A stretch of DNA of 64,000 nucleotides from Parathalassolituus penaei (GCF_026626885.1 NZ_JAPNOA010000056.1:372001-436000), one strand, 5' to 3'; counted from the stretch's first letter, positions 35,314 to 45,192 are shown. The notes: generated by a model from the letters alone, not told the origin. Made by a program: numbers and translations.

Positions 35314-36342
35314 TTACTCGTTCATCATATCGATCAGGGCTTCCGGATCGGTGTCATCGGGCATTGGCTCATCAGCGGCGGCTGGCATCTGATCCAGCAA
35401 CTGACCCAGTTCATCCAGATATTCATCCGGGCTTTGAACCGGCCCCAGATACCAGGATGCCGGTGCCAGCGAGTTGCTGTAACTCGGCCAGTACTGGCGG
35501 CTCTCAAAGCTGTTGAATTCGTTAACAGCCAGAATGCCGGTCAGAATCAGGGTTGCCATGGCCGCCACCATGCGTGGTCGTTTGAGTCGGGTTGCCAGCG
35601 CCATGTGTTTGCTGATCAGCAGGAACACCAGCAGCAGCGAGATCAGGTGATCGGCAATACGGTTCAGCAGTGGTGTGTTGGTGGTAAAAGCCAGCCAGTC
35701 GGGAACGTATTCCAGAGGCATGGTGATCGCGAGCACCGTTGTCAGCGCCAGCAGATGATCAAAAAATGCCGCTTGCTGACGGAACAGTTTGCCGACCAGA
35801 GCCCAGATGCCGGCCCACATGCTGGCGACCATCAGACCAGCCGTTACAAACACCAGGGTTTCACGCCAGTTGCTGGTCGGGTTGATCAGCAGCCACTCCA
35901 GCCCCTGGAAACCGGCCAGTACCAGCATCAGGCTGGCCAGTGTAAACAGGATGCCAAGGAATCCACCTTGCCAGCGGTGGAGATTGAGTGGTCGTGCTGC
36001 GGCTACCGGCACATCCGGATCAATCAGCACCAGGGTGGTTTTGCCAATGGTGAGTTCGTCGCCATTCTCGATTCGGTAATGGGCTCCGGCTTCCAGCGGG
36101 CGGTCGTTAAGGCGAACGTTAACGCTGTTATCAACCAGCATCAGTTGCCAGAACTGCTGGTCGGCGGTGCGGCTCAGCTGCACGGCACAGGCATCGGCGT
36201 ATTCGTCATTAATCACCAGCTGGTTGCGGTAGCCGCGACCAATGGTGCAGGACTCGGTGGCTTCAAACAGGCGCGGAATCGCTTCGCTGTCGTCGGCCAG
36301 ACGAATCAGCAGGTCGGCCGGGCGAGTGTTTACGACTTCCAT
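35314..36342 (-). CDS. FHA-domain polytopic membrane protein
   Basis: A 342-residue product. Residues 1-110 form an FHA phosphothreonine-binding domain ('[18 protein letters not shown]', '[13 protein letters not shown]', '[13 protein letters not shown]'). About five membrane helices follow (about 125-290) and then an acidic cytoplasmic tail. GGAG precedes the start. The gene begins inside the end of the upstream protease gene (13-base overlap), so the two are coupled. No kinase or phosphatase is in the window. Confidence 0.85.
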   Translation of the reverse strand: MEVVNTRPADLLIRLADDSEAIPRLFEATESCTIGRGYRNQLVINDEYADACAVQLSRTADQQFWQLMLVDNSVNVRLNDRPLEAGAHYRIENGDELTIGKTTLVLIDPDVPVAAARPLNLHRWQGGFLGILFTLASLMLVLAGFQGLEWLLINPTSNWRETLVFVTAGLMVASMWAGIWALVGKLFRQQAAFFDHLLALTTVLAITMPLEYVPDWLAFTTNTPLLNRIADHLISLLLVFLLISKHMALATRLKRPRMVAAMATLILTGILAVNEFNSFESRQYWPSYSNSLAPASWYLGPVQSPDEYLDELGQLLDQMPAAADEPMPDDTDPEALIDMMNE

Positions 36343-37628
36343 GCAAGGGTCTCCATAAACCGGCGGAACAGGGCAAGGGCGTTTTCGCGGCTGATGCCGC
36401 TGGCACCGAGATTCACCACCAGGCTGGCGTGGGGATCGTTAATGGCAGCCATGATCAGGCTGGCATCCAGCAGTTGCGGGTAACGGCGGTAGGCACGGAA
36501 ACAGGTGGATACTTTCCAGTCCTTGTCCTGCAGGCGCACCACGCTGTCGTCGCAATGGAAGGCACCCTTGTCTTCGCGGGAGCCACCAAACGAGGCGTGG
36601 CGATAAAACCCCTGAACCTGGCTGTAAAACTGGGTGCCATTCAGGTCTTTGGTGGTAAGCCAGTGATAGCGGTAGCTGAGTTCACCGGTTTGCAGGTCAC
36701 TCGACAGAAAAATGTCGTCGTCGGTCTGGCAGGAAAGGGTGATGACATTGAGGTCGATGCTGTCACTGCCGCCACGGTCGTCGTTGGTGTTGCCCCAGCA
36801 CTTGATGGTGTCGTCGAGTTTGCCCGGCACTTGCAGCTGGCCAAGGGTTTCAGTCGCGAACGGGCCGTTCAGCAGATTCTGGTAGAACGATTGCTGGTCA
36901 GCCAGCAGGCTGTCAGCAATGGCGTTTTCGCTGATATCGGGTTCGCTCAGATTGCGGGCACGTTCGAGCAGTTGTTGCAGGTACTGGGCGGGCACCAGAA
37001 AGCTGATCTGATCACCACCGGTAGAGACGTTGACGCCGATGATTTCACCCTGGCCGTTAAACGCCGGGCCACCACTCATGCCCGGGTTTAACGAGCCCGA
37101 GAACAGGATTTTGCGGTAACGCGACTGTTGCAGTTCGCCGTTATAGGTACCTTCGATAATGGTCATCCCCAGATCGTGCGGGTTGCCCATGGAAAAAATC
37201 CGCTCGCCCTTGTCGAGGGCGCTGGTGTTGATGTTGAACCAGTGTTCGGAGGTTTCGCCTCGCAAAATCGCGAGGTCATGCACCACGTCAACGGCCATCA
37301 CCGTGACGGGCAGGGCCTGACCGGCATCGTTGAAATACTCAACGCGGAATTTCTCCGGATGATGCACATAGTCCGACACCACGTGGAAGTTGGTGGCGAT
37401 CAGGCCGTCGGTGCTGACCTGAAAACCCGAACCAATGACGTGTTTGTTGCCGGAGCCGATATCGATAATACGGATCTGGTGCACTTGCTGGCGCAAGCTG
37501 GCGAACAGTTCGCGGGCTTGTTGGCCGGTTTCGGCGTGTGCAGGGTTTGCCACGGGAAGCAGCAAGGCCAACAGGCTGGTGGCCAGCAGGATTTGGTAAC
37601 ACCGGATCAGGCGTTGCCAGCGAGGCAT
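36330..37628 (-). CDS. Secreted trypsin-like serine protease (S1C type)
   Basis: A 432-residue product if started at 37628, which gives a normal signal peptide (ILLATSLLALLLPVANPAHA); starts at 37673 or further are possible. The triad is visible: His in 'IATNFHVVSD', Asp in 'VVHDLAILRG', Ser in 'GMSGGPAF'. There is no PDZ domain; instead a ~230-residue C-terminal region with several cysteines ('IKCWGNTNDD', 'GAFHCDDS'). It overlaps the FHA membrane protein gene and probably works with it. Confidence 0.85.
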   Translation of the reverse strand: MPRWQRLIRCYQILLATSLLALLLPVANPAHAETGQQARELFASLRQQVHQIRIIDIGSGNKHVIGSGFQVSTDGLIATNFHVVSDYVHHPEKFRVEYFNDAGQALPVTVMAVDVVHDLAILRGETSEHWFNINTSALDKGERIFSMGNPHDLGMTIIEGTYNGELQQSRYRKILFSGSLNPGMSGGPAFNGQGEIIGVNVSTGGDQISFLVPAQYLQQLLERARNLSEPDISENAIADSLLADQQSFYQNLLNGPFATETLGQLQVPGKLDDTIKCWGNTNDDRGGSDSIDLNVITLSCQTDDDIFLSSDLQTGELSYRYHWLTTKDLNGTQFYSQVQGFYRHASFGGSREDKGAFHCDDSVVRLQDKDWKVSTCFRAYRRYPQLLDASLIMAAINDPHASLVVNLGASGISRENALALFRRFMETLAWKS

Positions 37629-37847
37629 GAGAGAAGACAAACGCGCTTCCTTATCGAAGGTTTTGGAAATCATACTCCGGTGATCCCCTGAGGTCTGCCC
37701 GGTAGCGGGCGGGTTCTGTGGTGATTTGGAGTATAGCGGCCTGATCACAGGTTAAGGGTGAGCCAGGTTGTGATTCACCGGATTAACCCTAATGGCCATT
37801 GGGGCATAGCGTTGGTTGCAGGGTGGATTCGCAGTTCCTGAAACAGA

Positions 37848-37869
37848 CAGGGCAGCTTGCGCTGCCCTG
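37848..37869 (-). terminator. Rho-independent terminator of rimO
   Basis: CAGGGCAGC and GCTGCCCTG form a 9-bp stem around a 4-base loop just past the rimO stop; on the minus strand TCTGTTTC follows. Confidence 0.75.
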
Positions 37870-37881
37870 GAGTGGTACTGC

Positions 37882-39291
37882 TTATTCCTCGTCGTCGTCA
37901 CCGAGGCCGCTGGCGTGCAGCACCGGAGCACCCCACAGGTCGTATTCGTCGGCGAACTCAATTTCCACCTCGAGAATATCGCCCGGTTCGCACTCGTGGA
38001 ACTCGTTCAGGTACACCAGACCGTCGATGTTCGGAGCATCACCCATGGAGCGGGCAACGGCACCTTCATCATCAACCTGATCAACGATCACCATCATGCG
38101 CTGGCCAATCTTGCGCTGCAGTTTGCGGGCGCTGATGGCTTGCTGGGTTTCCATAAAGCGGTCAAAACGTTCCTGCTGGACTTCTGGTGGAACGTGGTCT
38201 GGCAGTTCGTTGGCCTTGGCGCCATCAACCGGGCTGTATTTGAAGCAACCCACGCGGTCGAGTTCGGCTTCTTCCAGCCAGTTCAGCAGGTGCTGGAAGT
38301 CTTCTTCGGTTTCACCCGGGAAACCCACCACGAAGGTGGAACGGATCACCAGCTCTGGCACCTGTTCACGCCATTTCTTGATGCGCTCGAGGGTGTTGTC
38401 GGCGTGTGCGGGACGTTTCATCAGCTGCAGCACACGTGGGCTGGCGTGCTGGAATGGAATATCCAGGTACGGCAGTACCTTGCCTTCCACCATCAGCGGG
38501 ATGATGTCGTCAACGTTCGGGTATGGGTAAACGTAGTGCAGACGTACCCAGGCACCGAGGTTGCCCAGTTCGTTACACAGGTCGTAGAGTTTGGTCTTGA
38601 CCGGTTTGCCATCCCAGAAACCGGTACGGTATTTCACATCCACACCGTAGGCGGAAGTGTCCTGGGAAATCACCAGCAGTTCGCGGGTGCCGGCTTCAAC
38701 CAGACGTTTGGCTTCATCCAGTACGTCACCGATTGGACGGCTGACGTGTTTGCCACGCATGGCCGGGATGATGCAGAAGGTGCAGCTGTGGTTGCAGCCT
38801 TCGGAAATCTTCAGGTAAGAGTAGTGACGCGGGGTCAGCTTGACACCCTGTGGAGGCACCAGATCCATGAATGGGTCGTGGCTGCGTACCGGTGGAACCC
38901 ACTCGTGTACCGCGGTCATTACTTCTTCATAGGCTTGTGGGCCAGTGATGGCGAGAATGTCCGGGTTCTGTTCACGGATGGTTTCGGCGTCTTTGCCCTT
39001 GCCCATACAGCCGGTCACAATTACCTTGCCGTTTTCGGCCATGGCTTCGCGAATCGCTTCAAGGGATTCCTGTTTGGCGTCGTCGATAAAACCGCAGGTA
39101 TTGACTACCACCACGTCAGCATCGGAGTAGCTGTTGACTACTTCATAGTTATCCATGCGCAACTGGGTGAGAATGCGCTCGGAATCCACCAGAGCCTTTG
39201 GACAGCCCAGACTGACAAAGCCGACCTTGCCACTGCTGGTTTTGGCGGCAAACTGGGTTGCACCTGGAGACGGGGTGTTCTGTTCAGACAT
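37882..39291 (-). CDS. rimO: Ribosomal protein S12 methylthiotransferase RimO
   Basis: A 469-residue protein with an N-terminal UPF0004 domain ('[18 protein letters not shown]'), the radical-SAM cluster '[13 protein letters not shown]' near residue 170 and a C-terminal TRAM domain. Two [4Fe-4S] clusters are bound: three cysteines in the N-terminal domain and three in the SAM motif. It adds a methylthio group to the conserved aspartate of ribosomal protein S12. The first ~25 residues are a nonconserved Ser/Thr-rich extension. The gene stands alone. Confidence 0.96.
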   Translation of the reverse strand: MSEQNTPSPGATQFAAKTSSGKVGFVSLGCPKALVDSERILTQLRMDNYEVVNSYSDADVVVVNTCGFIDDAKQESLEAIREAMAENGKVIVTGCMGKGKDAETIREQNPDILAITGPQAYEEVMTAVHEWVPPVRSHDPFMDLVPPQGVKLTPRHYSYLKISEGCNHSCTFCIIPAMRGKHVSRPIGDVLDEAKRLVEAGTRELLVISQDTSAYGVDVKYRTGFWDGKPVKTKLYDLCNELGNLGAWVRLHYVYPYPNVDDIIPLMVEGKVLPYLDIPFQHASPRVLQLMKRPAHADNTLERIKKWREQVPELVIRSTFVVGFPGETEEDFQHLLNWLEEAELDRVGCFKYSPVDGAKANELPDHVPPEVQQERFDRFMETQQAISARKLQRKIGQRMMVIVDQVDDEGAVARSMGDAPNIDGLVYLNEFHECEPGDILEVEIEFADEYDLWGAPVLHASGLGDDDEE

Positions 39292-39593
39292 GTAGGGGTT
39301 GCCTCGGGTTTTGACGGGCCACGAACATCACGGCGGTATTCGGGCGACAGGGCGTTACGGAAAACGGCGTATTCTAGCCGAGCTGGTGGCTGTCGTCATG
39401 CCTTCTTGTTGTGGTGGATTTGTTGCTGCGGATTGTTGTTGATTGTGGCGGCTGCGTTGTTACGGATGCCAATCGGTGTACCGTGAAACGAGGCTGTACA
39501 GTGTCCGTAGCGGATGTATGGAATTGAAGTTGGTTGAACCGTCGGGTTCGGGTTCGGCTGCTGCCCTGTGGGCATGTACTACTGAGGAATCAC
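39292..39593. other. Divergent intergenic region, no gene seen
   Basis: About 300 bases between rimO (leftward) and a DUF4124 gene (rightward). It contains a T/G-rich stretch (TTGTTG repeats around 39405-39460). I see no ORF, RNA motif or clear promoter that I can support. Confidence 0.6.
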
Positions 39594-40136
39594 ATGAAGA
39601 TAACGCGTCTTGCCAGTCTCTGGCTGACTTCCCTGATGGTAATGACTGGCGCTCTGGTTGCTCCGGCGGCGCTGGCTGGCCAGTACAACCTCTGCATTGA
39701 TGCCTCCGGTCGGCATAGCTACACCCAGGATCCTTGCCCAACGGGTCAGAAAAGTATCGTGCGCCAGTATGAATCGACGCCGCCACCGAAAGCCGACGAT
39801 AGCAGCAAACCTGCAGATACCACCAACCGGATTTCCACCGAAAACCCGCAATATCAGGCGGTGCGTGACGGCAATCGTCAGCGCGAGCTGGAACGGCGTC
39901 TGCTGCAGTTGCAGCGGCAGCTGGCGGATTCCGAGCAGAAAATGGCCGCCGAACTGCAACCGATGGAAGCCGACCGCGACGCCATTGCCGGTAACAACAA
40001 GACCAACCGCAGGGCAGTTGTTGAGCTGTCGATTGCTGATACCCGCAGTCGATACCAGAAATATCAGGACTATGTTCGTAGCCAAATCGATGAAGTGAAA
40101 AAGGAACTGGCGGCACTCAAGGCGCGGAACCCGTAA
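39594..40136 (+). CDS. DUF4124-domain periplasmic protein
   Basis: A 180-residue product starting at 39594 with GAGGA upstream. It has a signal peptide (LASLWLTSLMVMTGALVAPAALA) and the short DUF4124 unit 'QYNLCIDASGRHSYTQDPCP' with two cysteines that could form a disulfide. A Gln/Arg/Glu-rich coiled coil follows (about 105-175). The overall layout resembles the protein at 14096. Function unknown. Confidence 0.78.
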   Translation: MKITRLASLWLTSLMVMTGALVAPAALAGQYNLCIDASGRHSYTQDPCPTGQKSIVRQYESTPPPKADDSSKPADTTNRISTENPQYQAVRDGNRQRELERRLLQLQRQLADSEQKMAAELQPMEADRDAIAGNNKTNRRAVVELSIADTRSRYQKYQDYVRSQIDEVKKELAALKARNP

Positions 40137-40169
40137 AATCGGCGGTTTTGTGCCCCGGAGTGGTTGTAG

Positions 40170-41315
40170 ATGAGTGCGCCCAGAATCCTGTTGTTATCAG
40201 CTTATCGCTCTGACAGCCATGCCAGTTGGGTAGACTGGCTGGTGCAACATCTGCAGGCGGATTGGCGGGTACTGGAACTGCCGGGCCGTTTTTTCCGTTG
40301 GCGTATTCGGGGTAATCCGCTGTCGTGGTTGCCTGAACTCGAAGCTCTACTGGCAAACTGGCAACCCGAACGGATACTCGCTACCAGTATGGTGGACATC
40401 GCAACGATCAAGGGCCTATGCCCGTCATTGGCGGCGGTTCCGGTCAGTTATTATTTTCACGAAAACCAGTACGCCTACCCGGTAACGGCCAGCCAGCACA
40501 GCTCGGTTGATCCTTTGATGGTACAGCTGTACGGCGCTCTCGCCGCCGACGAGCTGTTATTCAATTCTCTCTACAACCGCGACTCCTATCTGGACGGTGT
40601 TGAGCAGTTGCTAAAGCGGTTGCCCGACGCCGTGCCGCCGGGAATTCGTGAACGGCTGGCTGGCAAGTGTCAGTGGATGCCGGTGGTGGTAAACCCGGTT
40701 GCTGCTTCGGCGGCGGTTGAGCGGGACCCACGTTTGATTCTCTGGAATCACCGCTGGGAATACGACAAACAGCCTGAAGCCTTTATTGCCTTGCTCGATG
40801 CGCTGACGGCGGCGGGTGAAGAATTTCGTCTGGCGCTGCTCGGTGGTCGCGCTCCCAAAACACCTCCTGCTTTGAAAGCCATTCGTGAACGGTACGCCGA
40901 TCGCATTCTGGTGGATGGCCGTGTCAGTCGTGCTGAATATCAGCAATGGTTGCAGCGGGCGACGGTGGTGGTCAGCACTGCGATTCATGAGTTCCAGGGC
41001 TTGTCGATGCTGGAGGCGACCAGTGCCGGTGCCATTCCACTGGTACCGGACCGTCTGTGTTACGTTGAACAATATCCATCTGTATACCGTTATCCTTGCT
41101 GCGCCAATGTGAATGTTGATGCGAAGTCCGCTGCTGTGTCGTCTGAGTCTGCCGCCGAGCGCGAAGGGCGGGAGCTGGTGTCGCTGGTGCAGGCCGCGTT
41201 TGCCGGGCAGTTACCGCCTTGCGATGTATCGAACTGGCTGGCCGGTAACAGCGTGACGCTGTGGCAGCAATGGCTGCAAACGGTAAGCGCAACGCGTGAT
41301 CGGGTTTTGTCCTGA
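40170..41315 (+). CDS. tRNA-queuosine alpha-mannosyltransferase (DUF3524, QTMAN)
   Basis: A 381-residue GT-B glycosyltransferase. The N-terminus 'ILLLSAYRSDSHASWVDWL' is the DUF3524 signature, followed by 'SYYFHENQYAYP' and a C-terminal donor-binding block 'EFQGLSMLEATSAGAIPLV'. Homologues mannosylate queuosine in tRNA-Asp. GGAG precedes the start. It overlaps the next gene by one base. Queuosine synthesis genes are not in the window. Confidence 0.88.
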   Translation: MSAPRILLLSAYRSDSHASWVDWLVQHLQADWRVLELPGRFFRWRIRGNPLSWLPELEALLANWQPERILATSMVDIATIKGLCPSLAAVPVSYYFHENQYAYPVTASQHSSVDPLMVQLYGALAADELLFNSLYNRDSYLDGVEQLLKRLPDAVPPGIRERLAGKCQWMPVVVNPVAASAAVERDPRLILWNHRWEYDKQPEAFIALLDALTAAGEEFRLALLGGRAPKTPPALKAIRERYADRILVDGRVSRAEYQQWLQRATVVVSTAIHEFQGLSMLEATSAGAIPLVPDRLCYVEQYPSVYRYPCCANVNVDAKSAAVSSESAAEREGRELVSLVQAAFAGQLPPCDVSNWLAGNSVTLWQQWLQTVSATRDRVLS

Positions 41316-42010
41316 TGTCTCGTGCCGGTCGTTTATTGCAGTTGCTGGAGTTATTGCGTGGGTATCGATACCCGGTACAGGGCCAGGTGTTGGCTGATGA
41401 ATTGGGTATCAGCCTGCGTACTTTCTATCGGGATATTGCGACTCTGCAGCAGCAGGGCGCTTGTATCGAAGGGGAAGCCGGTGTTGGTTATGTGCTGAAA
41501 CCCGGATTTACCCTGCCACCCTTGGTCTTCAGTGCTGAAGAACTGGAAGCGCTGGTGTTGGGGATGCGTTGGGTGGCCAGTCAGGGCGACTCGGGCTTGC
41601 AGAATGCCGCCCGGCAGGCGGAAAGCCGGATTCGTGCCGTGTTACCGGCTGGTCTGCTGGACCATATGGAAAGCAATGGTTTGCTGGTGGTGCCAAACGT
41701 CAGTCTTCCTGAGCATCAGGTCGATATTCAGAAATTACGCGAAGCGATGCGTGCCGAGCAGCGGGTCGATCTGACCTATGCCGACGCCAACGGTGTGCCC
41801 AGCCAGCGCCGTATCTGGCCATTTGCGCTTGGTTACTTTGAACGTGTGCGGGTGTTGGTGGCCTGGTGTGAGCTGCGCGGGGACTTTCGCCATTTTCGTA
41901 CCGATCGAATCCAGAGCTGGCGGGGGCTGGACGAACAATATCCGCTGCGACGCCGAGAGCTGCTGCGGCGTTGGCGTCTGACCCTGCCGGGGAGTGCGCG
42001 TCAGAGCTGA
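41315..42010 (+). CDS. YafY-type WYL-domain transcriptional regulator
   Basis: A 231-residue product with an N-terminal HTH_11 winged helix ('LADELGISLRTFYRDIATLQ') and a WYL domain ('DLTYADANGVPSQRRIWP', 'LVAWCELRGDFRHFRTDRI'). WYL proteins sense nucleotides or nucleic acids and often repress neighbours. The start overlaps the mannosyltransferase stop (TGATG). The VOC gene follows 100 bases downstream and may be in the same transcript. Confidence 0.9.
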   Translation: MSRAGRLLQLLELLRGYRYPVQGQVLADELGISLRTFYRDIATLQQQGACIEGEAGVGYVLKPGFTLPPLVFSAEELEALVLGMRWVASQGDSGLQNAARQAESRIRAVLPAGLLDHMESNGLLVVPNVSLPEHQVDIQKLREAMRAEQRVDLTYADANGVPSQRRIWPFALGYFERVRVLVAWCELRGDFRHFRTDRIQSWRGLDEQYPLRRRELLRRWRLTLPGSARQS

Positions 42011-42110
42011 TGGTTCAGGCTGAAAGGCATTGGGCAAAACACTGCTGACAGAAACTGTCAGTGCCTCGTGGGATTCTGAGCCGGTCAATCAAACCACTGA
42101 GGAATACCCT

Positions 42111-42482
42111 ATGATGCACCCGGGATTTGTGCTGCTGTATGTGAATAATCTTGATACCAGTGTGGCGTTTTACAACGAGTTTCTGGCATTGCAGCCGGTT
42201 GAGCATTCCGGCGGCTTTGCTCTGTATGTTCTGCCATCGGGACTGAAGTTTGGACTGTGGCTGCGGGAAACCGTGCAACCAGCGGTGACGGCACAAGCCG
42301 GAGCGATGGAATTGGCGATTGTAATGGCAGACCAGCCAGCACTTGATGCTCAATACGATGTGTTACGCCATCAGCGGGTGGCGATTGCGCAGGCGCCGGT
42401 GCAGATGGAGTTTGGGTATACCTGTGTGGTACTGGACCCGGATGGTCATCGTTTGCGTTTGTTTGCGCCCGGTGAGGCCTGA
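42111..42482 (+). CDS. VOC/glyoxalase-family protein
   Basis: A 123-residue protein starting at 42111 or 42114 (GAGGA upstream) with the VOC fold: 'VNNLDTSVAFYNEFLAL' and 'TCVVLDPDGHRLRLFAP'. The family includes glyoxalase, dioxygenases and antibiotic-binding proteins; which applies is unclear. It commonly accompanies YafY-type regulators. Confidence 0.88.
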   Translation: MMHPGFVLLYVNNLDTSVAFYNEFLALQPVEHSGGFALYVLPSGLKFGLWLRETVQPAVTAQAGAMELAIVMADQPALDAQYDVLRHQRVAIAQAPVQMEFGYTCVVLDPDGHRLRLFAPGEA

Positions 42483-42532
42483 GAAAAATAGCAGGGATTG
42501 GTCGAGTAGCGATGTTTTGGCTGTGGTGATCT

Positions 42533-42550
42533 GTGGGCATAAATGCCCAC
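42533..42550. repeat. REP-like hairpin
   Basis: GTGGGCA-TAAA-TGCCCAC followed by CCTACG. The same hairpin occurs at 3824-3841 in reverse, where CGTAGC precedes it, so the unit is about 24 bases. Confidence 0.7.
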
Positions 42551-42589
42551 CCTACGTGAAGCCAGAGTAAACGCGTTGATCACCCTGTT

Positions 42590-42835
42590 GGCCCAGCGTA
42601 GCTGGTTGCGTAATGCCCATCTGGGCGAGCCGGAATTCACCGCAACGGCCGACCCGGCCGGGGCATGGATGCCCCGCGAGGCCAGGTGGCACAGGGATGT
42701 GCCGTCTGGCCGGGGTCGAAAAGCCGTTGTCGGGGAATTTCGGAGACACGAGCCCAGTCGGGCAAAAGCAGGGGGAGGCCCGCCCGGCCGGGGGACAAGG
42801 TCCCCCAAGAGGGCAAGCAGCTCTGCAAATTAACA
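42590..42835 (-). repeat. Mosaic multi-hairpin intergenic repeat, copy D (inverted)
   Basis: About 246 bases matching copies A-C in reverse orientation, with all small hairpins kept. No 7-bp array adjoins it. It sits between the convergent VOC and DUF2057 genes. Reading frames on both strands are open but meaningless. Confidence 0.87.
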
Positions 42836-42917
42836 GCTGGAGCTGCCATCGGATGTGTGACGGCGGAGTAACAGCAAAGAGCGGGGTTAACCGCTCACCA
42901 CAACGGCTTCCGCCGGA

Positions 42918-43502
42918 TTACTTCTGTTGTTCCAGCCACTTGGTGAAGGCTTCGCGTTCTTCCGGACGCGCTTTACGCCACATGTTCTGCATCTCTTTCA
43001 GGCGGGAAACATCGCCATTTTCATCCACCGGCAGGTATTGAATGCTGGCGGTTTCACCTTTCACCGGCTCGCCGGTGATCTTCTGTTTGGCACCAATCAG
43101 CCAGATCGGGGATTCCTCACTCAGTTCCTGCGCTTGTTGGCGATCTTTGACCGGCGCGTGGGTCAGGACATAACGCTGGCCCGCTTCGAAATCGTTGTCG
43201 ATGGCAACCGGATGCCAACGAATGATGTAGCCGGATTCATCCGGGGTGTTCCAGTTGCCTTCGTACTGCACGACGATGCGCAGCTGGCCTTCTGGAACCT
43301 GCAGGCGATATTGGCCATCGGCGAGGTTTGGCGATGAAACCGGACGGCCATCAATCGCCAGTACCTTGAGGCTCGATGGCACCAGAATTTCGACGTCGCC
43401 TTCGCCAACAGTGACGAGATCACTGCCAGACTGGACGGATGAAATGGAGCAGGCGGACAGAAAGAACGCCACTACGCTCAGGAAAACCTTGAAAGTATTC
43501 AT
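42918..43502 (-). CDS. DUF2057 (YccT-like) lipoprotein
   Basis: A 194-residue product if started at 43502, which gives a lipoprotein signal 'FLSVVAFFLSAC' (Cys at about 18). The body 'VEILVPSSLKVLAIDGRPV' and 'LADGQYRLQVPEGQLRIVV' matches DUF2057. No strong ribosome site is visible. The long frame back to 43538 is an alternative. Function unknown; probably periplasmic. Confidence 0.85.
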   Translation of the reverse strand: MNTFKVFLSVVAFFLSACSISSVQSGSDLVTVGEGDVEILVPSSLKVLAIDGRPVSSPNLADGQYRLQVPEGQLRIVVQYEGNWNTPDESGYIIRWHPVAIDNDFEAGQRYVLTHAPVKDRQQAQELSEESPIWLIGAKQKITGEPVKGETASIQYLPVDENGDVSRLKEMQNMWRKARPEEREAFTKWLEQQK

Positions 43503-43693
43503 GTGTCTGCAATCGTTTCGCTGGAAAATGTCGACCATTTATTTGCGTGATATGGCCGTTAGTGCGAAGAATACCGTATTGGCGAAGTCAGCCAATAAGC
43601 CATTGGCAGTATGCCGGGGGGGTATTTCGATACTCGCCGGTCGCGAATCCTTGCGGGGAAACGGACACCAGGCGGTGTCCGTTGGGAGTACAA

Positions 43694-43742
43694 CCAGGAA
43701 AACGGCGTCCGAGCCCCAAATTGTCGGCGCCGTTTTCCCGGT
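43694..43742 (-). terminator. Terminator of the porin gene
   Basis: GGAAAACGGCG (43697-43707) pairs with CGCCGTTTTCC (43728-43738), with further flanking AACC/GGTT pairing. On the minus strand the descending arm ends in a TTTT run. It lies 14 bases after the porin stop. Confidence 0.75.
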
Positions 43743-43755
43743 TGTGACTGCTTTA

Positions 43756-44763
43756 TCAGAAGTCCAGACGTACACCCAGTTGGGCGGCAGACATGTCGTC
43801 ACCGGTAGAGGGTGTGCGAGTGTCATCGCTGTTCAGAACTTCATAAGACGCCCAGGCACTGAAGGTTTTGGTCAGGGCGTGGATGTACTCAACCTTGGTG
43901 GACGCTACGTCGCCTTTGGCATCACAGCTGTCGATGGCATAACGGCCATGCAGTTTGTCAGCACCAATCATGTAGGCAGCGTAAACGCCGGTTGCAGAGC
44001 GTTTTTCGCCGCTGCAGCTACCAACACCGCTAACGCCGTCGGCGGTGATATAACCGCTGGAGCCGCCGTGCAGGTCAAATTTGGCACTTTGCTGATGACG
44101 GTAGACAGACAGGGTTACCTTGTCGTTCAGCTTGTACCAGGCGCGAACACCGGCCAGACGGCCTTTGTTATCACCGCGTTGGTCTTTCTGCAGGGCTGCT
44201 TGCAGGGTCAGGGCATCAACCTTGTAGTCACCGGCAACGGTCCATGAATCGACGTTGTCACCATCGCGGTCTTCGGTCAGCAGGCCAGCAGCCACGCTGT
44301 AGTTGGCACCGGTGAACTGGTAATGGGTCAGTTCGTCGTCACGGGAGGTGCCCAGACGGATGGTGTCGTTGCCATCAGCGAAGTACGGGCTGCGAACATA
44401 GGTGTGGAACAGGGTCGCTTGTGAGCCGTAAGTCAGTTTGCCGAAATCACCTTGCAGGCCAACGATGGCATAACGCAGGGTAGGTGCGGCTTTCTGTTCG
44501 AAATCTTCACCGTCTTCGGATACCAGGCCGTATTCCACCTGACCCAGACCGGTCAGACCGTTATCCATTTTCAGAGCGGCTTTAACGCCTACTGCGGATG
44601 AGTAGTCACGGCCGTTAATGGAATCGGTGGAAACGCCAGCATCTACTTTCTCCAGGCCTGTACGCAGGGTGCCATAAAAGGAGGTAGACAGTTCTTCGGC
44701 TTGTACCAGGCTTGCAGACAGCAGGGTTGCAGACATGGCGATGGCGAGTTTGGTCATTTGCAT
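43756..44763 (-). CDS. Gram-negative outer-membrane porin
   Basis: A 335-residue product with signal peptide (LAIAMSATLLSASLVQA), alternating beta-strand pattern, 'STSFYGTLRTGLEKVDAG' at the N-terminus and a C-terminal phenylalanine after 'AAQLGVRLDF', the BAM recognition end. It resembles general porins of the OmpC/Porin_4 type. Three cysteines near residues 245-270 are unusual for a porin and could form a loop disulfide. Element E2 lies upstream, 151 bases from the start. Confidence 0.9.
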   Translation of the reverse strand: MQMTKLAIAMSATLLSASLVQAEELSTSFYGTLRTGLEKVDAGVSTDSINGRDYSSAVGVKAALKMDNGLTGLGQVEYGLVSEDGEDFEQKAAPTLRYAIVGLQGDFGKLTYGSQATLFHTYVRSPYFADGNDTIRLGTSRDDELTHYQFTGANYSVAAGLLTEDRDGDNVDSWTVAGDYKVDALTLQAALQKDQRGDNKGRLAGVRAWYKLNDKVTLSVYRHQQSAKFDLHGGSSGYITADGVSGVGSCSGEKRSATGVYAAYMIGADKLHGRYAIDSCDAKGDVASTKVEYIHALTKTFSAWASYEVLNSDDTRTPSTGDDMSAAQLGVRLDF

Positions 44764-44913
44764 GAGATGGCTCTCTTTTTGTTTTTATGGTCGTTGTTAT
44801 GTGCATTACCCGTTGCGGGTCTTCCCGGAAGAATGCCCGGGTAATGTTTTCTTCAGGCAGCACTTCACCACAACCGCAGGTTTTGTCCGCGGCTGGGAGA
44901 GTGTTTTATCGCT

Positions 44914-45181
44914 AGGGATCCTCTGAATAACTCGGTGCCCGCTCTGGCTTATCGGGATGGTGATGAATCACGAAGCCGGTTTGATGGCATAGCGGGCTAC
45001 GTCGAAAACCGGCGACACCGAGTCATCGCCATCCCGAAAGCCCCGAAGGGCGCGGGCTGCAGCACGTTTGAGCGGTGTTGACGAACTTGAAAAGGACTCG
45101 TCATTTCGCTGCGTTCGTCGCCTTGCTCACACGCGCTGCAGCACTCGCGCAGAGCTGTGCAGAGTTATTCAGAGTGTCCCT
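44914..45181 (+). repeat. Covarying structured element, copy E2
   Basis: A 268-base element homologous to E1 (28420-28684). Its outer arms, AGGGA-TC-CTCTGAATAACTC and GAGTTATTCAGAG-TG-TCCCT, differ from E1 but still pair. Inner helices 44953-44965/45024-45036, 44975-44982/45006-45013, 45056-45063/45135-45142 and 45080-45086/45113-45119 all show compensatory changes relative to E1. Unpaired blocks are identical. It lies between the dctP 3' end and the porin 5' end. Confidence 0.85.
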
Positions 45182-45192
45182 GGGGATAATTT

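Noticed and set aside
35281-36483. 400-codon rightward frame
   Set aside because: Antisense shadow of the FHA membrane protein; composition is Gln/His-rich as expected for a reverse frame.
37816-39486. 556-codon rightward frame
   Set aside because: Antisense of rimO, which is certain from its radical-SAM motif.
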